Part shown: positions 26,936-36,370 of the stretch, piece after piece | How the letters are laid out: each line of letters opens with the position of its first letter | Position numbering within the stretch: position 1 is the first letter of the stretch | Assembly: GCF_012222825.1 (NCBI RefSeq) | Contig: NZ_CP038017.1 | Coordinates: forward strand, 62,001 to 126,000 | DNA length: 64,000 bases | Reading direction: 5' to 3' | DNA from: Allofrancisella frigidaquae | GTDB taxonomy: Bacteria > Pseudomonadota > Gammaproteobacteria > Francisellales > Francisellaceae | Program-made: the position numbers and the translations under genes | Notes under the pieces: generated by a model | Seen by the model: only the letters and a program-made list of their open reading frames with translations | Databases searched by the model: none | Told to the model about the DNA's origin: nothing

Positions 26936-29512
26936 ATGGATATAAATAAGTTCACCATAAAGCTTCAAGAAGCTATAGCGGAAGCTCAATCTTATGCTAC
27001 TCAACAAAAAGCTACTGAATTTGCGTCAGTACATTTGTTAAAAGCATTCTTAGAGCAAAATGATAGTGTAATAGCAGCTATTTTGAGTGTGTGTGAGTTG
27101 GATATACAAGCTTTTAAAAAAGCTGTAAATGAAATGGTAGACGCGGTAGCTATATTAAAAGGGGATGGTAATCCACAAGTAAAACCATCGAGAGATTTAA
27201 TTACTACATTGCACAAGATGCAAACATTGGCAAATGAATATAAAGACGAGTTTATCTCAAGTGAATTATTTTTGTTAGCGTCTCTAGAAGATAGAGGTTT
27301 AACAAGTTTATACAATAAATTTGGGATAACAAAAAATAAAATTACTAAGGCGATAAGTGAATATCGTGGAGGAGAAAAAGTGAGTAGTCAAAACCAAGAA
27401 GACATGAAAAGCGCGTTAGACAAATATACTGTGGATTTAACGGAACTTGCAAAAAAAGGCAAGATAGACCCTATCATTGGTAGAGATAGTGAAATTCGTA
27501 GGGCTATACAAGTATTACAACGCCGTACAAAAAATAATCCAGTACTTATAGGTGAGCCTGGGGTGGGTAAAACAGCTATTGTAGAAGGTTTAGCTCAGCG
27601 TATAGTAAATAATGAAGTTCCAGAAGGAGTTAAGGGTAAAAAAGTTTTATCTTTAGATATGGGTGCTTTGCTAGCTGGAGCAAAATTTAGGGGAGATTTT
27701 GAAGAGCGTCTAAAAGCTGTTTTAAAAGATTTATCCAAGCAAGAAGGTAATATAATTTTATTTATAGACGAGTTACATACTATGGTTGGAGCTGGTAAAG
27801 CTGAAGGCTCTATGGATGCTGGTAATATGCTTAAACCTGCTTTAGCTCGTGGTGAGTTAAAGTGTGTTGGTGCAACGACTTTAGATGAATACCGTGAGTA
27901 TGTTGAAAAAGATCCAGCTCTAGAAAGAAGATTCCAAAAAGTTTTAGTAGATGAACCTACAGTCGAGGATACTATAGCTATACTTCGTGGCTTGAAAGAA
28001 AGATATGAGCTGCATCATCGTGTTAATATCTCAGATTCAGCTATAGTTGCTGCAGCCACTTTATCTCATAGATACATAACAGACAGGCAACTACCTGATA
28101 AGGCTATAGATCTAGTAGATGAGGCAGCAAGCCAAATCCGTATGGAGATTGATTCTAAACCAGAAAAGATGGAGCAACTTTATAGAAGGATTATTCAATT
28201 AAAGATGCAACGTGAGCAGCTTAAAAAAGAAAAAGATGAAGCTACTAAGAAAAGATTAGAGGCTCTTAAGGAAGAAATAAAGGGCTTGGAATTTGAGTAT
28301 AAAGGGTTAGAGGAAATCTGGAAATCTGAAAAGCTTAAAATGCAAGGAGCTAGTCAACTTAAAGAAAAACTTGAAAAAGCTAAGTTTGAGCTAGAAAAAT
28401 GTCAAAGAGCCGGTGATTTGAGTAAAATGGCAGAGCTTCAATATGGAAAAATACCTGAATTAGAAGCTCAGATTAAGCAAATAGAGCAAACAGAAGCTGG
28501 ATCTACAGAGAATAAGCTTGTTAGAACTTCTGTAACAGAAAATGAGATAGCAGATGTGATTTCTAAAGCTACTGGTATACCTGTATCTAAGATGATGGAA
28601 GGAGAAAAAGAGAAACTTCTAAATATGGAAGAATTCTTACATAAAAGGGTTATAGGCCAAGATCAAGCAATAATAGCGGTGTCTAATGCTGTTAGAAGAT
28701 CCAGATCTGGCTTGTCTGATCCAAATAAACCTATAGGTTCATTTATGTTTTTAGGCCCAACTGGGGTAGGTAAAACAGAATTAACGAAAGCTTTAGCTGA
28801 ATTCTTGTTTGATGACCAGGATGCAATGCTTAGAGTAGATATGTCTGAATTTATGGAAAAACATACTGTTGCAAGACTAATAGGTGCGCCTCCTGGATAT
28901 GTTGGATATGAGCAAGGTGGTTACTTAACAGAACACGTTAGAAGAAGACCTTATTCTGTAGTCCTGTTGGATGAAGTAGAAAAAGCTCATGCAGACGTTT
29001 TTAATATACTGCTGCAGGTTCTAGATGATGGTCGTTTAACAGATGGTCAGGGCAGAACAGTAGATTTTAAAAACACTGTGATAGTTATGACTTCTAATCT
29101 TGGTTCTCATAAAATCCAAGAAATGCAAGGGCAAGACTATGAAACTGTAAAATCAGCAGTTATGGAGATGGTTTTAACTTACTTTAGACCAGAATTTGTG
29201 AATAGAGTTGATGATGCTATCGTCTTTGAGCCTTTAGATAAAGGAATGATAGAAGAAATAGCTAAGATACAAATTAAGCGCTTGGAAAAACGTTTGGTAG
29301 ATCTAGAGATTGGTTTAGAAGTTACACCTGAGGCTATGGATAAACTTGCGGAAGCTGGGTTTGATCCTGTATTTGGAGCAAGGCCACTTAAAAGAGCTAT
29401 CCAAAATAATTTAGAAAACCCTCTAGCTCTTAAATTACTAAATAGTGAGTTTAAAGCAGGTGAGAAGATAATAGTTAGTGTAGAGGCTGATAATCTTATT
29501 TTTAGTAAATAA
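26936..29512 (+). CDS. clpB: Chaperone ClpB (protein disaggregase)
   Basis: Hexameric AAA+ ATPase that works with DnaK to dissolve protein aggregates in the cytoplasm. 858 residues, as in E. coli. Order: Clp N-domain (1-145), AAA-1 with Walker [15 protein letters not shown] (about 200), the M-domain coiled coil (about 400-525, the Lys/Glu-rich stretch), AAA-2 with Walker [15 protein letters not shown] (about 605), and the D2 small domain. A very strong ribosome site AAGGAGGA precedes ATG. In Francisella ClpB also takes apart the contracted type VI secretion sheath; that role is known for the genus, not seen here. Confidence 0.97.
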   Translation: MDINKFTIKLQEAIAEAQSYATQQKATEFASVHLLKAFLEQNDSVIAAILSVCELDIQAFKKAVNEMVDAVAILKGDGNPQVKPSRDLITTLHKMQTLANEYKDEFISSELFLLASLEDRGLTSLYNKFGITKNKITKAISEYRGGEKVSSQNQEDMKSALDKYTVDLTELAKKGKIDPIIGRDSEIRRAIQVLQRRTKNNPVLIGEPGVGKTAIVEGLAQRIVNNEVPEGVKGKKVLSLDMGALLAGAKFRGDFEERLKAVLKDLSKQEGNIILFIDELHTMVGAGKAEGSMDAGNMLKPALARGELKCVGATTLDEYREYVEKDPALERRFQKVLVDEPTVEDTIAILRGLKERYELHHRVNISDSAIVAAATLSHRYITDRQLPDKAIDLVDEAASQIRMEIDSKPEKMEQLYRRIIQLKMQREQLKKEKDEATKKRLEALKEEIKGLEFEYKGLEEIWKSEKLKMQGASQLKEKLEKAKFELEKCQRAGDLSKMAELQYGKIPELEAQIKQIEQTEAGSTENKLVRTSVTENEIADVISKATGIPVSKMMEGEKEKLLNMEEFLHKRVIGQDQAIIAVSNAVRRSRSGLSDPNKPIGSFMFLGPTGVGKTELTKALAEFLFDDQDAMLRVDMSEFMEKHTVARLIGAPPGYVGYEQGGYLTEHVRRRPYSVVLLDEVEKAHADVFNILLQVLDDGRLTDGQGRTVDFKNTVIVMTSNLGSHKIQEMQGQDYETVKSAVMEMVLTYFRPEFVNRVDDAIVFEPLDKGMIEEIAKIQIKRLEKRLVDLEIGLEVTPEAMDKLAEAGFDPVFGARPLKRAIQNNLENPLALKLLNSEFKAGEKIIVSVEADNLIFSK

Positions 29513-29692
29513 TAATCAGAACCTAGTCATCTTTTGCCGAATAAAGAGCTTTTTCATTTATGAGGCGAGCCACTCATACTCAGAATCTCTATTTAAAATA
29601 AAAATAATGCCATAAATAACTATATTTATTGTTTACATAAAATTAAAAATTAAATATACTAAATTAATTTTATTTTTTAATAAGATAGTTTT

Positions 29693-30670
29693 ATGTTTTT
29701 TAATATGGAGTATATCTCCTTTCTAGAAATGAAAAAAATTACTGTTCCAGAATGGTATAGTAATTTATTAATGAATAAGAATATACAGATTTTCATCACT
29801 AATTCTAAAAATGTTACTGGCAATGACAAACTAATGTTCCAAACCTTTTCACACTTTAGTAATAAAATAGACGTTACCAAAGAATTGTATGCAGGCTTGT
29901 TAGCAAGTTATGAAGGAAAATCTAGTTTTAAAGATAAAGAAGCGGTATGCATTTATGCTATTTTAAATCAAGATCCGACTATTGTTATCGGTTTTGCACA
30001 AATCCTTTATGAAGCAGGTACTGTAAAGTTAAAAAATTTGGCTACTACAAACTCTGTTGAAAATATAAAAGAACCACACCTATTAAGAAATAAATTTTAT
30101 CTAATAGGGAGCTGTATGCTTACCGCAATATCGTTATATTCTTCATATCTGGATAAGGATATACATTTTATAGATGGCACTATTAATTATTATGATCAGT
30201 TTATTCCTTACGGGCTTATAAAGGTTAATGGTTTTGACCATATTATTCCAAAAAATAAAATTATTCCTCCTGAAGCTTATTATAGTAAAAAAGTAAGTAA
30301 ACTAGTTAACAGTAATCCTAGGTTACATATTATTGAACATTACATGGATACTAAATATTATATAAACCTTGTGAAAAAACATAACGAGACTTATATTACT
30401 AGCCCACAGTCTTTTAATAAATTTGGTTTTCAAAGTCAACCATCACTTAATAAATATTTAGAAGATCAAAAATACAAAATATTAAAAAATTACTTTAAAA
30501 GTTGGCGTGTAAAGGTAGAAGACTTTAAAAAAGTTCAATATTACTTAACAACTTCAGTTGAATGTAGCAATAAAAACTGTAACCAATACATTTCTTTGCA
30601 TCAAAATAAAAAAGTTGTTTTTTGCAGTAAGTGTCATACTCGTACTTACGTGAAGTCACAGTTAACTTGA
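29693..30670 (+). CDS. Unknown protein, possible GNAT acetyltransferase with C-terminal zinc ribbon
   Basis: 325 residues from ATG 29693 (ATG 29705 is an equal option; neither has a clear ribosome site). Residues about 80-185 run like a GNAT fold: a strand pair ending IGFAQILYEAGTVKLKNLAT, then LLRNKFYLIGSCMLTAISLYSSYLDKDIHFID and YYDQFIPYGL, comparable to the acetyl-CoA loop and the 'xxNxxAxxxYxxxGF' end of GNATs. The last 40 residues have C-x4-C-x14-C-x2-C, a zinc ribbon. No signal peptide. It leads a group of accessory genes (29.7-33.9 kb). Acetyltransferase activity is a weak inference. Confidence 0.45.
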   Translation: MFFNMEYISFLEMKKITVPEWYSNLLMNKNIQIFITNSKNVTGNDKLMFQTFSHFSNKIDVTKELYAGLLASYEGKSSFKDKEAVCIYAILNQDPTIVIGFAQILYEAGTVKLKNLATTNSVENIKEPHLLRNKFYLIGSCMLTAISLYSSYLDKDIHFIDGTINYYDQFIPYGLIKVNGFDHIIPKNKIIPPEAYYSKKVSKLVNSNPRLHIIEHYMDTKYYINLVKKHNETYITSPQSFNKFGFQSQPSLNKYLEDQKYKILKNYFKSWRVKVEDFKKVQYYLTTSVECSNKNCNQYISLHQNKKVVFCSKCHTRTYVKSQLT

Positions 30671-30990
30671 ATGTTTTTATTATATACCTTAATAAAAAAT
30701 ATTGTATATAGCACAAATGAATTTAAAGATATTTTTCAAGTATAATAGCGCTACATACTCATCCTGGTAACTATTAGTAAAATGTTTAGCAGATATGTTT
30801 CAGATGAGAAAATTCATTTGGTAGTTTAGGGTATATTAGGTTAAAATCTACTTGGTTATTATATAATATGGTTTTAGGAGGTATCCTCCTAGGCTTATGA
30901 TTCATAGAGCAGTTTAGGGAGTGTACTTTTACGTGTTTTTATTCAGAGAAATATTGCCTATATATTGCTTAATAAACGAGGTGTAACGAA
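30671..30990. other. Intergenic region before the caspase-like gene
   Basis: 320 AT-rich bases. The only structure I see is the AGGAGG/CCTCCT palindrome (30875-30891), inside a ten-codon frame ATG 30868 to TGA, and the good ribosome site GAGGTG at its right end. No promoter with both boxes is clear. Confidence 0.4.
30875..30891 (+). repeat. TAGGAGG-TAT-CCTCCTA palindrome
   Basis: A perfect 7-bp stem with a 3-base loop, 100 bases upstream of the caspase-like gene. The left arm is a full Shine-Dalgarno sequence and the right arm is its complement, so the RNA would hide its own ribosome site. It is GC-rich for this genome. Confidence 0.4.
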
Positions 30991-32067
30991 ATGAGCGATA
31001 TATTTATAAGTTTTAATGGCGACTTAAAACCTACTATAACTGTTAATACTTCTACACACACGTTTCCTTTTATTAATAAGGAAATGAATGTAACAGATAA
31101 TATATTTGTAAGTGAATTTAAAATACAAAATCATTCTTCAGCTTCATTTACTGGTCCATTTATCAAATTTAATCCTACTGGTGGAATGAGTGAAAAAAAT
31201 AAAGAATTACTAATTAATCAACTCAGAAAAACAGAAATTAATGAAAAATCTAGGATTTATATCGAGGCCCATGGGTCTTTAGAAGACGATTTTTTAACAC
31301 AAAGAATATTGGCTATAAATAGTAAACAAACTGCTTATTATGAAAACAATAAAATTTCAGCCACAGATATTACAGAAGTTTTATCTAAATCAACACAGGT
31401 TAGGTCAGGGTTGGGTATATATGTGGTTGCCTGTCATTCAGTTAGATTTGCCAGTGAATTAATAAAGGAGTTGGATAATGCTGGTTTTAGAAAAATATAC
31501 ACAGTTGGATTTTTGTCAAAAACAATAATAGACAGTAATAGTATATCTGCCACGCAAAACAAAGAATTTACGTTTAATATCGAATACGGTGAATGTGATG
31601 GTTCTTACAATGAGTTTGATAACAAAACCGCTTATTTTAATGAGCATTTTGGAGGGTTAATAGAATCCGTACCTTATGAAATATATAAAAAGCGTTACTT
31701 AAAAGACCAAATTTGCGCTCCGCGTAAAGGAGATATTTTAATTAAATCATTACTGGAATTTAAGCTCAATATAATTGATGTCTTGTCAAAAGTAGACGAA
31801 ATTGATATAAATCATTTGAAAACAATATCAAAGCTTACTGTTAGCGAAGGAAATAATTTTTTTAACTCACTTATTTATATTTTTAAACAACTTAATTTAA
31901 GTAGATTTTACCGAGAGCTGGTGTTAGATTGTTTTAAATATTTAACGACTATATTAAGTTCGCAACAAAAAAATAATTTTCTTTTATTCAAAAACATTGC
32001 ACATAGTACAAATGATAAATATATTGTTTCATATTTAGACCAAATGATATTTACGCAAGTAGATTAA
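30991..32067 (+). CDS. Caspase-fold (clan CD) cysteine peptidase-like protein
   Basis: 358 residues, good GAGGTG site 7 bases before ATG. The central domain has the caspase/C80 arrangement: a strand ending in His-Gly, RIYIEAHGS (H94), then a helix (SATDITEVL), then a strand ending in Cys, GIYVVACHS (C148), then a helix and another strand (FRKIYTVGFLS). The His-Gly and Ala-Cys dyad 54 residues apart is what clan CD peptidases show (caspases, clostripain, the autoprocessing domain of MARTX/TcdB toxins). The C-terminal 130 residues are helical and unknown. No signal peptide. Role may be a secreted effector or a death/defence protease; neither is proved. Base use is like its AT-rich neighbours. 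Confidence 0.55.
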   Translation: MSDIFISFNGDLKPTITVNTSTHTFPFINKEMNVTDNIFVSEFKIQNHSSASFTGPFIKFNPTGGMSEKNKELLINQLRKTEINEKSRIYIEAHGSLEDDFLTQRILAINSKQTAYYENNKISATDITEVLSKSTQVRSGLGIYVVACHSVRFASELIKELDNAGFRKIYTVGFLSKTIIDSNSISATQNKEFTFNIEYGECDGSYNEFDNKTAYFNEHFGGLIESVPYEIYKKRYLKDQICAPRKGDILIKSLLEFKLNIIDVLSKVDEIDINHLKTISKLTVSEGNNFFNSLIYIFKQLNLSRFYRELVLDCFKYLTTILSSQQKNNFLLFKNIAHSTNDKYIVSYLDQMIFTQVD

Positions 32068-32211
32068 TTAGAAAAGACATGCACTAAAAAACCTTCCTTT
32101 CTTGAAAAACTTAAAATATTTAGGTTTCTAAAAAAGAAAAAAGGGTTTACAATATCATTAAATTATGAGAGATTTAAATAAAATAATTGGAACAATAGAG
32201 CGAGGAAAAAT

Positions 32212-32502
32212 ATGGATAATATTGCTTTTAAAATACAGCTAGGAGTCATTCTCCCAAAAATGGAAGAGAAAATATCTAATTCAACACTAGAAATTTTTGA
32301 TGAGCTTGTAGGTTTTGTTAAATCCGGCGAAGTTGATGGAGGGGAAATCAATATACAGGAAATTAGAGAGATTCTGATTAAAGATTTCGAAATATTTCTA
32401 GATAAAAAAATAATCCCAAAATCTGAGAAATTAAAAAATAATAATGATAATTCAGCTAGCGATGAAGTTCAAGAGACAGACGCGGTTGAAGAGGAAGCAT
32501 AA
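32212..32502 (+). CDS. Small acidic hypothetical protein
   Basis: 96 residues, GAGGA seven bases before ATG. The N-terminal two thirds are predicted helical (KIQLGVILPKMEEKI, IQEIREILIKDFEIFL), the C-terminus is disordered and acidic (SASDEVQETDAVEEEA). It could form a short coiled coil. It follows the caspase-like gene after 144 bases on the same strand and abuts the IS256 remnant. No family recognised. Confidence 0.5.
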   Translation: MDNIAFKIQLGVILPKMEEKISNSTLEIFDELVGFVKSGEVDGGEINIQEIREILIKDFEIFLDKKIIPKSEKLKNNNDNSASDEVQETDAVEEEA

Positions 32503-32546
32503 AATTTTTTGAGGTCTTTCATTTATACGTAAATGTTTAAACTTTA

Positions 32547-32745
32547 GAACTTTTCGATCTAATTATGTAAATTCAGTTACATAAATTTCTGGATCCTTTC
32601 ATTAAATTCTATAGCGAAATAAGGCATAGTTTCATTCCAATATCTTACAGGCATAGCCCATTTTTTAGTCAAATTACCTAAAGTCAAATATGGCGTTTTT
32701 TTATACAGAGTCATTCTTAGGGAATAATTTTTTATTTTTAATCGC
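32547..32745 (-). pseudogene. 3' remnant of an IS256-family transposase with its terminal repeat
   Basis: Reading the minus strand gives LTKKWAMPVRYWNETMPYFA then IEFNERIQKFM and a stop at 32577-32579, nearly the same as the end of the intact transposase at 51111-52343. Further upstream IKNKKLFPKNDSV aligns too but in another frame and is followed by TAA, so a frameshift and a stop separate them. After the stop the sequence GAATTTACATAATTAG... GAAAAGTTC (32574-32547) resembles the intact element's right terminal repeat. The rest of the element is gone. Its left limit coincides with the end of the gene at 32738-33910. Confidence 0.85.
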
Positions 32746-33910
32746 TCTGCAATATCATATCCACTTTTTTTTGGAGATTGGTATCTAATTTAGGTGAGTT
32801 AAAAGGATCACAAAAAATCTCGGTGCCATCCTTTTTTATTCCGCAATTATAATTTGGATCAAGTGCCCGTGTACGAGCAACAGCATCTCTTGCAGCTTTA
32901 ATTGTTAATTGTTTAGCTTTTATGCCTTTCCAACCTTGAACGCTAATGTCTTCTGTATTTTTTTGCATGTCAATTAACACATTTAAGTTTCCACAGCGAT
33001 ATGAAGGTAAGAGTCTATTCATTTTATCAATTTTATCTTTCCTGCGGCTATCGTGCCATACCCGCCGGAAAAATTTACCGTTTTTCTTTTCTAATCCCTT
33101 TAAATACTCTTGGATCTCCTCGCTTATTTCTGGGGCTGGTTCAAATGCTTCAATAGTGTGCTGCTTCGATTCTATAATACCGCTGTCTAACCATCCATTC
33201 CTTAGGTATCTCACCGCTTTTTCGCGATATCCTTCTGTAGCGAAACCTAATGTTGGAAAAAAAGTGATTTCTTTTGTTCCTATATAATGAGAATCTCTAA
33301 CCCAGCAACCCAGATTTTTACTTAATTTTATTTGAGCATCTCTTGGATTAGTATCCAACCTAGACTCAGTACCCCAATATAATTGATTTTGATTATGTGT
33401 CTTTATAAATTCTCTGGCCTTTTTAATGATTTCATCATCATACTTATCATAAAGGCGGGAATGAGCGAAAAAAATATCAAAAGTTCCATGTTGAGATCTA
33501 CCATAAATAGTTATACATTGGCAGCCAGTCAAATCATGGGTGGATATAGTGGTTATATGAGAAAATTCAATATTAGATATAAAGACCGCGCAGCCCGATG
33601 TTTTTTCAGAGCCTGGTCCTACAATTAAGTGAGTTTTATATGTTTTATCCATCTCAATATAGTGCTTATCGCCATATATTTCTATACCTTTGTATGCTCC
33701 TATAGCTCTTTGTATTGGTTTATTAGAAATGATGTTCCTATTATTATATTCTTTTTGTTGCTGTTTTTGCATAATGTTATATTGGAAAGGCATTTCCTGG
33801 GTAGATAAGTGAGTTGATCCACATCTATAGCATTGGTCTTTTTTAGAGTTACCAAACTGAGAAAGTGAGTCCCACATAAATCCACAACTTTGACATTTTG
33901 TAACACTCAT
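32738..33910 (-). CDS. Zinc-ribbon protein with LSGC-like Cys motifs, unknown function
   Basis: 390 residues, strong AGGAG site before ATG. Residues 5-33 are C-x2-CGFMW then C-x2-C, the same zinc ribbon as in the protein at 2317-3288. The middle contains TSGCAVFIS (C107) with H118 eleven residues on, and DLTGCQCITIYG (C130) with FFAHS (H150). A (L/T)-S/T-G-C motif on a beta strand with a nearby His is the mark of CNF1/BLF1/CheD-type glutamine deamidases, but I cannot assign it firmly. The last codons and the stop overlap the IS256 remnant, so the original C-terminus may have been altered. Convergent to the acidic small protein. Cytoplasmic, possible effector. Confidence 0.5.
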   Translation of the reverse strand: MSVTKCQSCGFMWDSLSQFGNSKKDQCYRCGSTHLSTQEMPFQYNIMQKQQQKEYNNRNIISNKPIQRAIGAYKGIEIYGDKHYIEMDKTYKTHLIVGPGSEKTSGCAVFISNIEFSHITTISTHDLTGCQCITIYGRSQHGTFDIFFAHSRLYDKYDDEIIKKAREFIKTHNQNQLYWGTESRLDTNPRDAQIKLSKNLGCWVRDSHYIGTKEITFFPTLGFATEGYREKAVRYLRNGWLDSGIIESKQHTIEAFEPAPEISEEIQEYLKGLEKKNGKFFRRVWHDSRRKDKIDKMNRLLPSYRCGNLNVLIDMQKNTEDISVQGWKGIKAKQLTIKAARDAVARTRALDPNYNCGIKKDGTEIFCDPFNSPKLDTNLQKKVDMILQSD

Positions 33911-34025
33911 ATTCTTAACTCCTATGATCTAGAATAAATTAATTTGTTTGAATCAAACTTAGGTATTGGTAATAATTTATGCTATTTCCAAGATAGCTTT
34001 GTCTAACCTAAGTAAATACATGTCA

Positions 34026-35123
34026 TTAAGGTAGTTTCTTACCATCAAACTTAATGCTAACAGGATTGTTTACCTTAACACTAGTAAGGTATCTTAGCTC
34101 ACCATTATCGTTTATATTAAAGAAAGTAACGTTATTACTGTTTTGGTTTGCAACTGCCATATAATCCTCATCTTCACTTATATCCATGTCTCTTGGCCAA
34201 TTACCATGAGTAGAATATGAGCTATTGTATTTAAGTAACCCATCCTGGTCTACATCAAATAATGTTACATCATTCATACCTCTATTGGTTACGTATAAGT
34301 TTTTATCTTGCTTAGTTAGCATAATCTCAGAAGGGTAATTTCTTTCTACGTTTAATTTACCTGCATAGCTTGGGATAGATTTAATAATGCTCAATTCACC
34401 ATTATCTGAATTTATTTCTAATATGGAAATTGTTGAATCTAATTCATTAGCAACATATATTTTATTATTTTTTGTTGATATAGTCATGTGTCTAGGCCCA
34501 GCCCCTTTTTGTAATTGCAAAGACTGTATTTCGTTCAAAATGCCATTGTTGTTTTCATACACATGTATTAAATCAGTACCTAAATCAGTAGAGTAGACGT
34601 ATTTTTTGTCATTAATAGTGATTGGATAAATTGAATGAGCATGCGATCTCGCTTGCATTTGTCCATATATCTTGGAGTCTTCATAAGTAAATATCCCATT
34701 ATTATTGCTAAATATTGATATACCACTACTTACCCCATTGGAGTCGCCATAGTTTGCTATAAATATTTCATTACCAGATTTTGTAATATGTACAGCATTA
34801 TTACCATTAGACGATATATTAGAAACTTCTTTAAGTGTTTTACCATCTTTTTCAAATGAGGTAACTTTTCCTGGCTCTATTTCATTTACTGCAAATATCA
34901 TATTACCATCAATTAGGATATAAGATGGATTTGCTGCCTCAGCAGCTAGTGTCAGTTCAGATACAGTTTTACTCTCAGTATAGAGTTCCCCATAAAATAT
35001 TCCATCATTATTCGGTACTCCCCAAGAAGCATTATAGGTGCCTACATAAAAGGGAAGGTTTACTGCAAATAAATTACAGTTTAATATACACAAGCATAAT
35101 GCGATTAATATTTTTTTATACAT
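34026..35123 (-). CDS. Secreted beta-propeller protein, lactonase (YbhE/Pgl) family
   Basis: 365 residues. A Sec signal peptide (MYKKILIALCLCILNCNLFAV) is followed by repeated propeller strands, e.g. NDGIFYGELY, GPRHMTISTKNNKIYVANELDST, NYPSEIMLTKQDKNLYVTNRG and GNWPRDMDISEDEDYMAVANQ. This is the seven-bladed lactonase family that includes 6-phosphogluconolactonase and muconate-lactonising enzymes; the blocks GP-RH and P--I match. Because it is exported, a sugar-phosphate role is unlikely and the substrate is unknown. It is a single gene between the accessory cluster and the acyltransferase gene. Confidence 0.8.
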   Translation of the reverse strand: MYKKILIALCLCILNCNLFAVNLPFYVGTYNASWGVPNNDGIFYGELYTESKTVSELTLAAEAANPSYILIDGNMIFAVNEIEPGKVTSFEKDGKTLKEVSNISSNGNNAVHITKSGNEIFIANYGDSNGVSSGISIFSNNNGIFTYEDSKIYGQMQARSHAHSIYPITINDKKYVYSTDLGTDLIHVYENNNGILNEIQSLQLQKGAGPRHMTISTKNNKIYVANELDSTISILEINSDNGELSIIKSIPSYAGKLNVERNYPSEIMLTKQDKNLYVTNRGMNDVTLFDVDQDGLLKYNSSYSTHGNWPRDMDISEDEDYMAVANQNSNNVTFFNINDNGELRYLTSVKVNNPVSIKFDGKKLP

Positions 35124-35436
35124 CTTTATTGTTCTAAAGTTTGTTAATGTACTTATAAATTTATAACATCTGTATATATATTAAAGCCATAAATTCTGAT
35201 AGTCACAGTCTATAATTAACATCTTATGATAGTTTTTATAGTAGGTTATGGTCAATTACAACCAATTCGGATATCACCATTCAAACACTCTCATCATCTA
35301 ATAGATGTTTTCACTACAAATTGGGTTTTAGTTTGCAATTTTTTACCATGTACTAAGTATATTTTCACAGCTTGGTTAAAAAAAAACTAAATAAATGATA
35401 ATATGGTAATAGTCAAATAAGTTTTTGTATTACATA
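35124..35436. other. Divergent intergenic region with a short IS-end-like motif
   Basis: 313 bases between divergent genes. It holds TTTTAGTTTGCAA (35326-35338), shared with the two longer repeats at 44968 and 55132, and an A-run near 35380. Nothing else is recognised; no intact gene. Confidence 0.35.
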
Positions 35437-36327
35437 ATGTTTAAAGCTATAAAATATAGTTACTATGCCTTATTTTCAATTTTTTGTTTATTAATCAATA
35501 CAGGTATAGTCTTTTTGCCTTTGATTTTCTTTTCTTTACTAAAGCTGGTAACACCAATCAAAAAGGTAAAATACTACTGTACAACTATAATACAGTCTTT
35601 AGCAAGTTTTTGGGTAAGTTTTGCTATCATTGTTACAAAACTTTTTTCTCCAACGGAGATTGAGCTAGAACAAAGTAAGGGGTTAAATAGCAAAGATTCT
35701 TATCTGATAATTAGTAATCATAGGAGTTGGTTAGACACTTTTGTTTTAATGTTAGCTTTTCATAAAAAAATAGCTTTTCCAAAATTTTTTATGAAATTTC
35801 AAATGTTTTTTGTTCCAGTAATAGGTCTTGTATGCTGGGCTTTGGAGTTTCCTGCTATGAGAAGATATTCAAAACAGTATCTTGAAAAGCATCCAGAGAA
35901 AAAGGGTCAAGATATTGCTAAAACAAAAGAGTATTGTAAAAAATTATCTCATAGACCAACAACAATAGTAAATTTTGTCGAGGGTACAAGGTTTACTGTT
36001 GAAAAGGCGTTAAGTAGTAATTATAAACATCTTCTAAATCCTAAAGCAGGTGGGGCGGCGGTGATTCTTAGGAGTTTGTCTGATAGAGTCAAGGGGATTC
36101 TAAATACTACAATTGTATATGACGACCCTAACCAAACTTTATGGGATTTTATGATCCGTAAAACCAAGAAAATTACAGTAAAAGTAGATTTTATACCGTT
36201 ATCAGATATTCCTATAGGAGACTATTTTAACAATAATGAGGACAAGCAGGCTTTTCAAGACTGGTTAAATAATTTATGGTTTCAGAATGATAAATACATT
36301 GCTATGCAACAAGAGATTAGTAGATAA
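35437..36327 (+). CDS. 1-acyl-glycerol-phosphate-type acyltransferase (PlsC/YihG-like)
   Basis: 296 residues from ATG 35437. A hydrophobic N-terminus (two segments by about residue 60) is followed by the acyltransferase block NHRSWLDTFVL (H-x4-D catalytic pair, near residue 93) and FVEGTRFT (the second motif). It resembles the YihG/LCLAT branch, which acylates lysophospholipids at the inner membrane. Housekeeping plsC is not identifiable here, so this may be an accessory copy. It converges on the RipA-like gene. Confidence 0.85.
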   Translation: MFKAIKYSYYALFSIFCLLINTGIVFLPLIFFSLLKLVTPIKKVKYYCTTIIQSLASFWVSFAIIVTKLFSPTEIELEQSKGLNSKDSYLIISNHRSWLDTFVLMLAFHKKIAFPKFFMKFQMFFVPVIGLVCWALEFPAMRRYSKQYLEKHPEKKGQDIAKTKEYCKKLSHRPTTIVNFVEGTRFTVEKALSSNYKHLLNPKAGGAAVILRSLSDRVKGILNTTIVYDDPNQTLWDFMIRKTKKITVKVDFIPLSDIPIGDYFNNNEDKQAFQDWLNNLWFQNDKYIAMQQEISR

Positions 36328-36370
36328 GTTCCAACAGTTCCATAATCTATTAGAGGTTTGAATAATTTTT

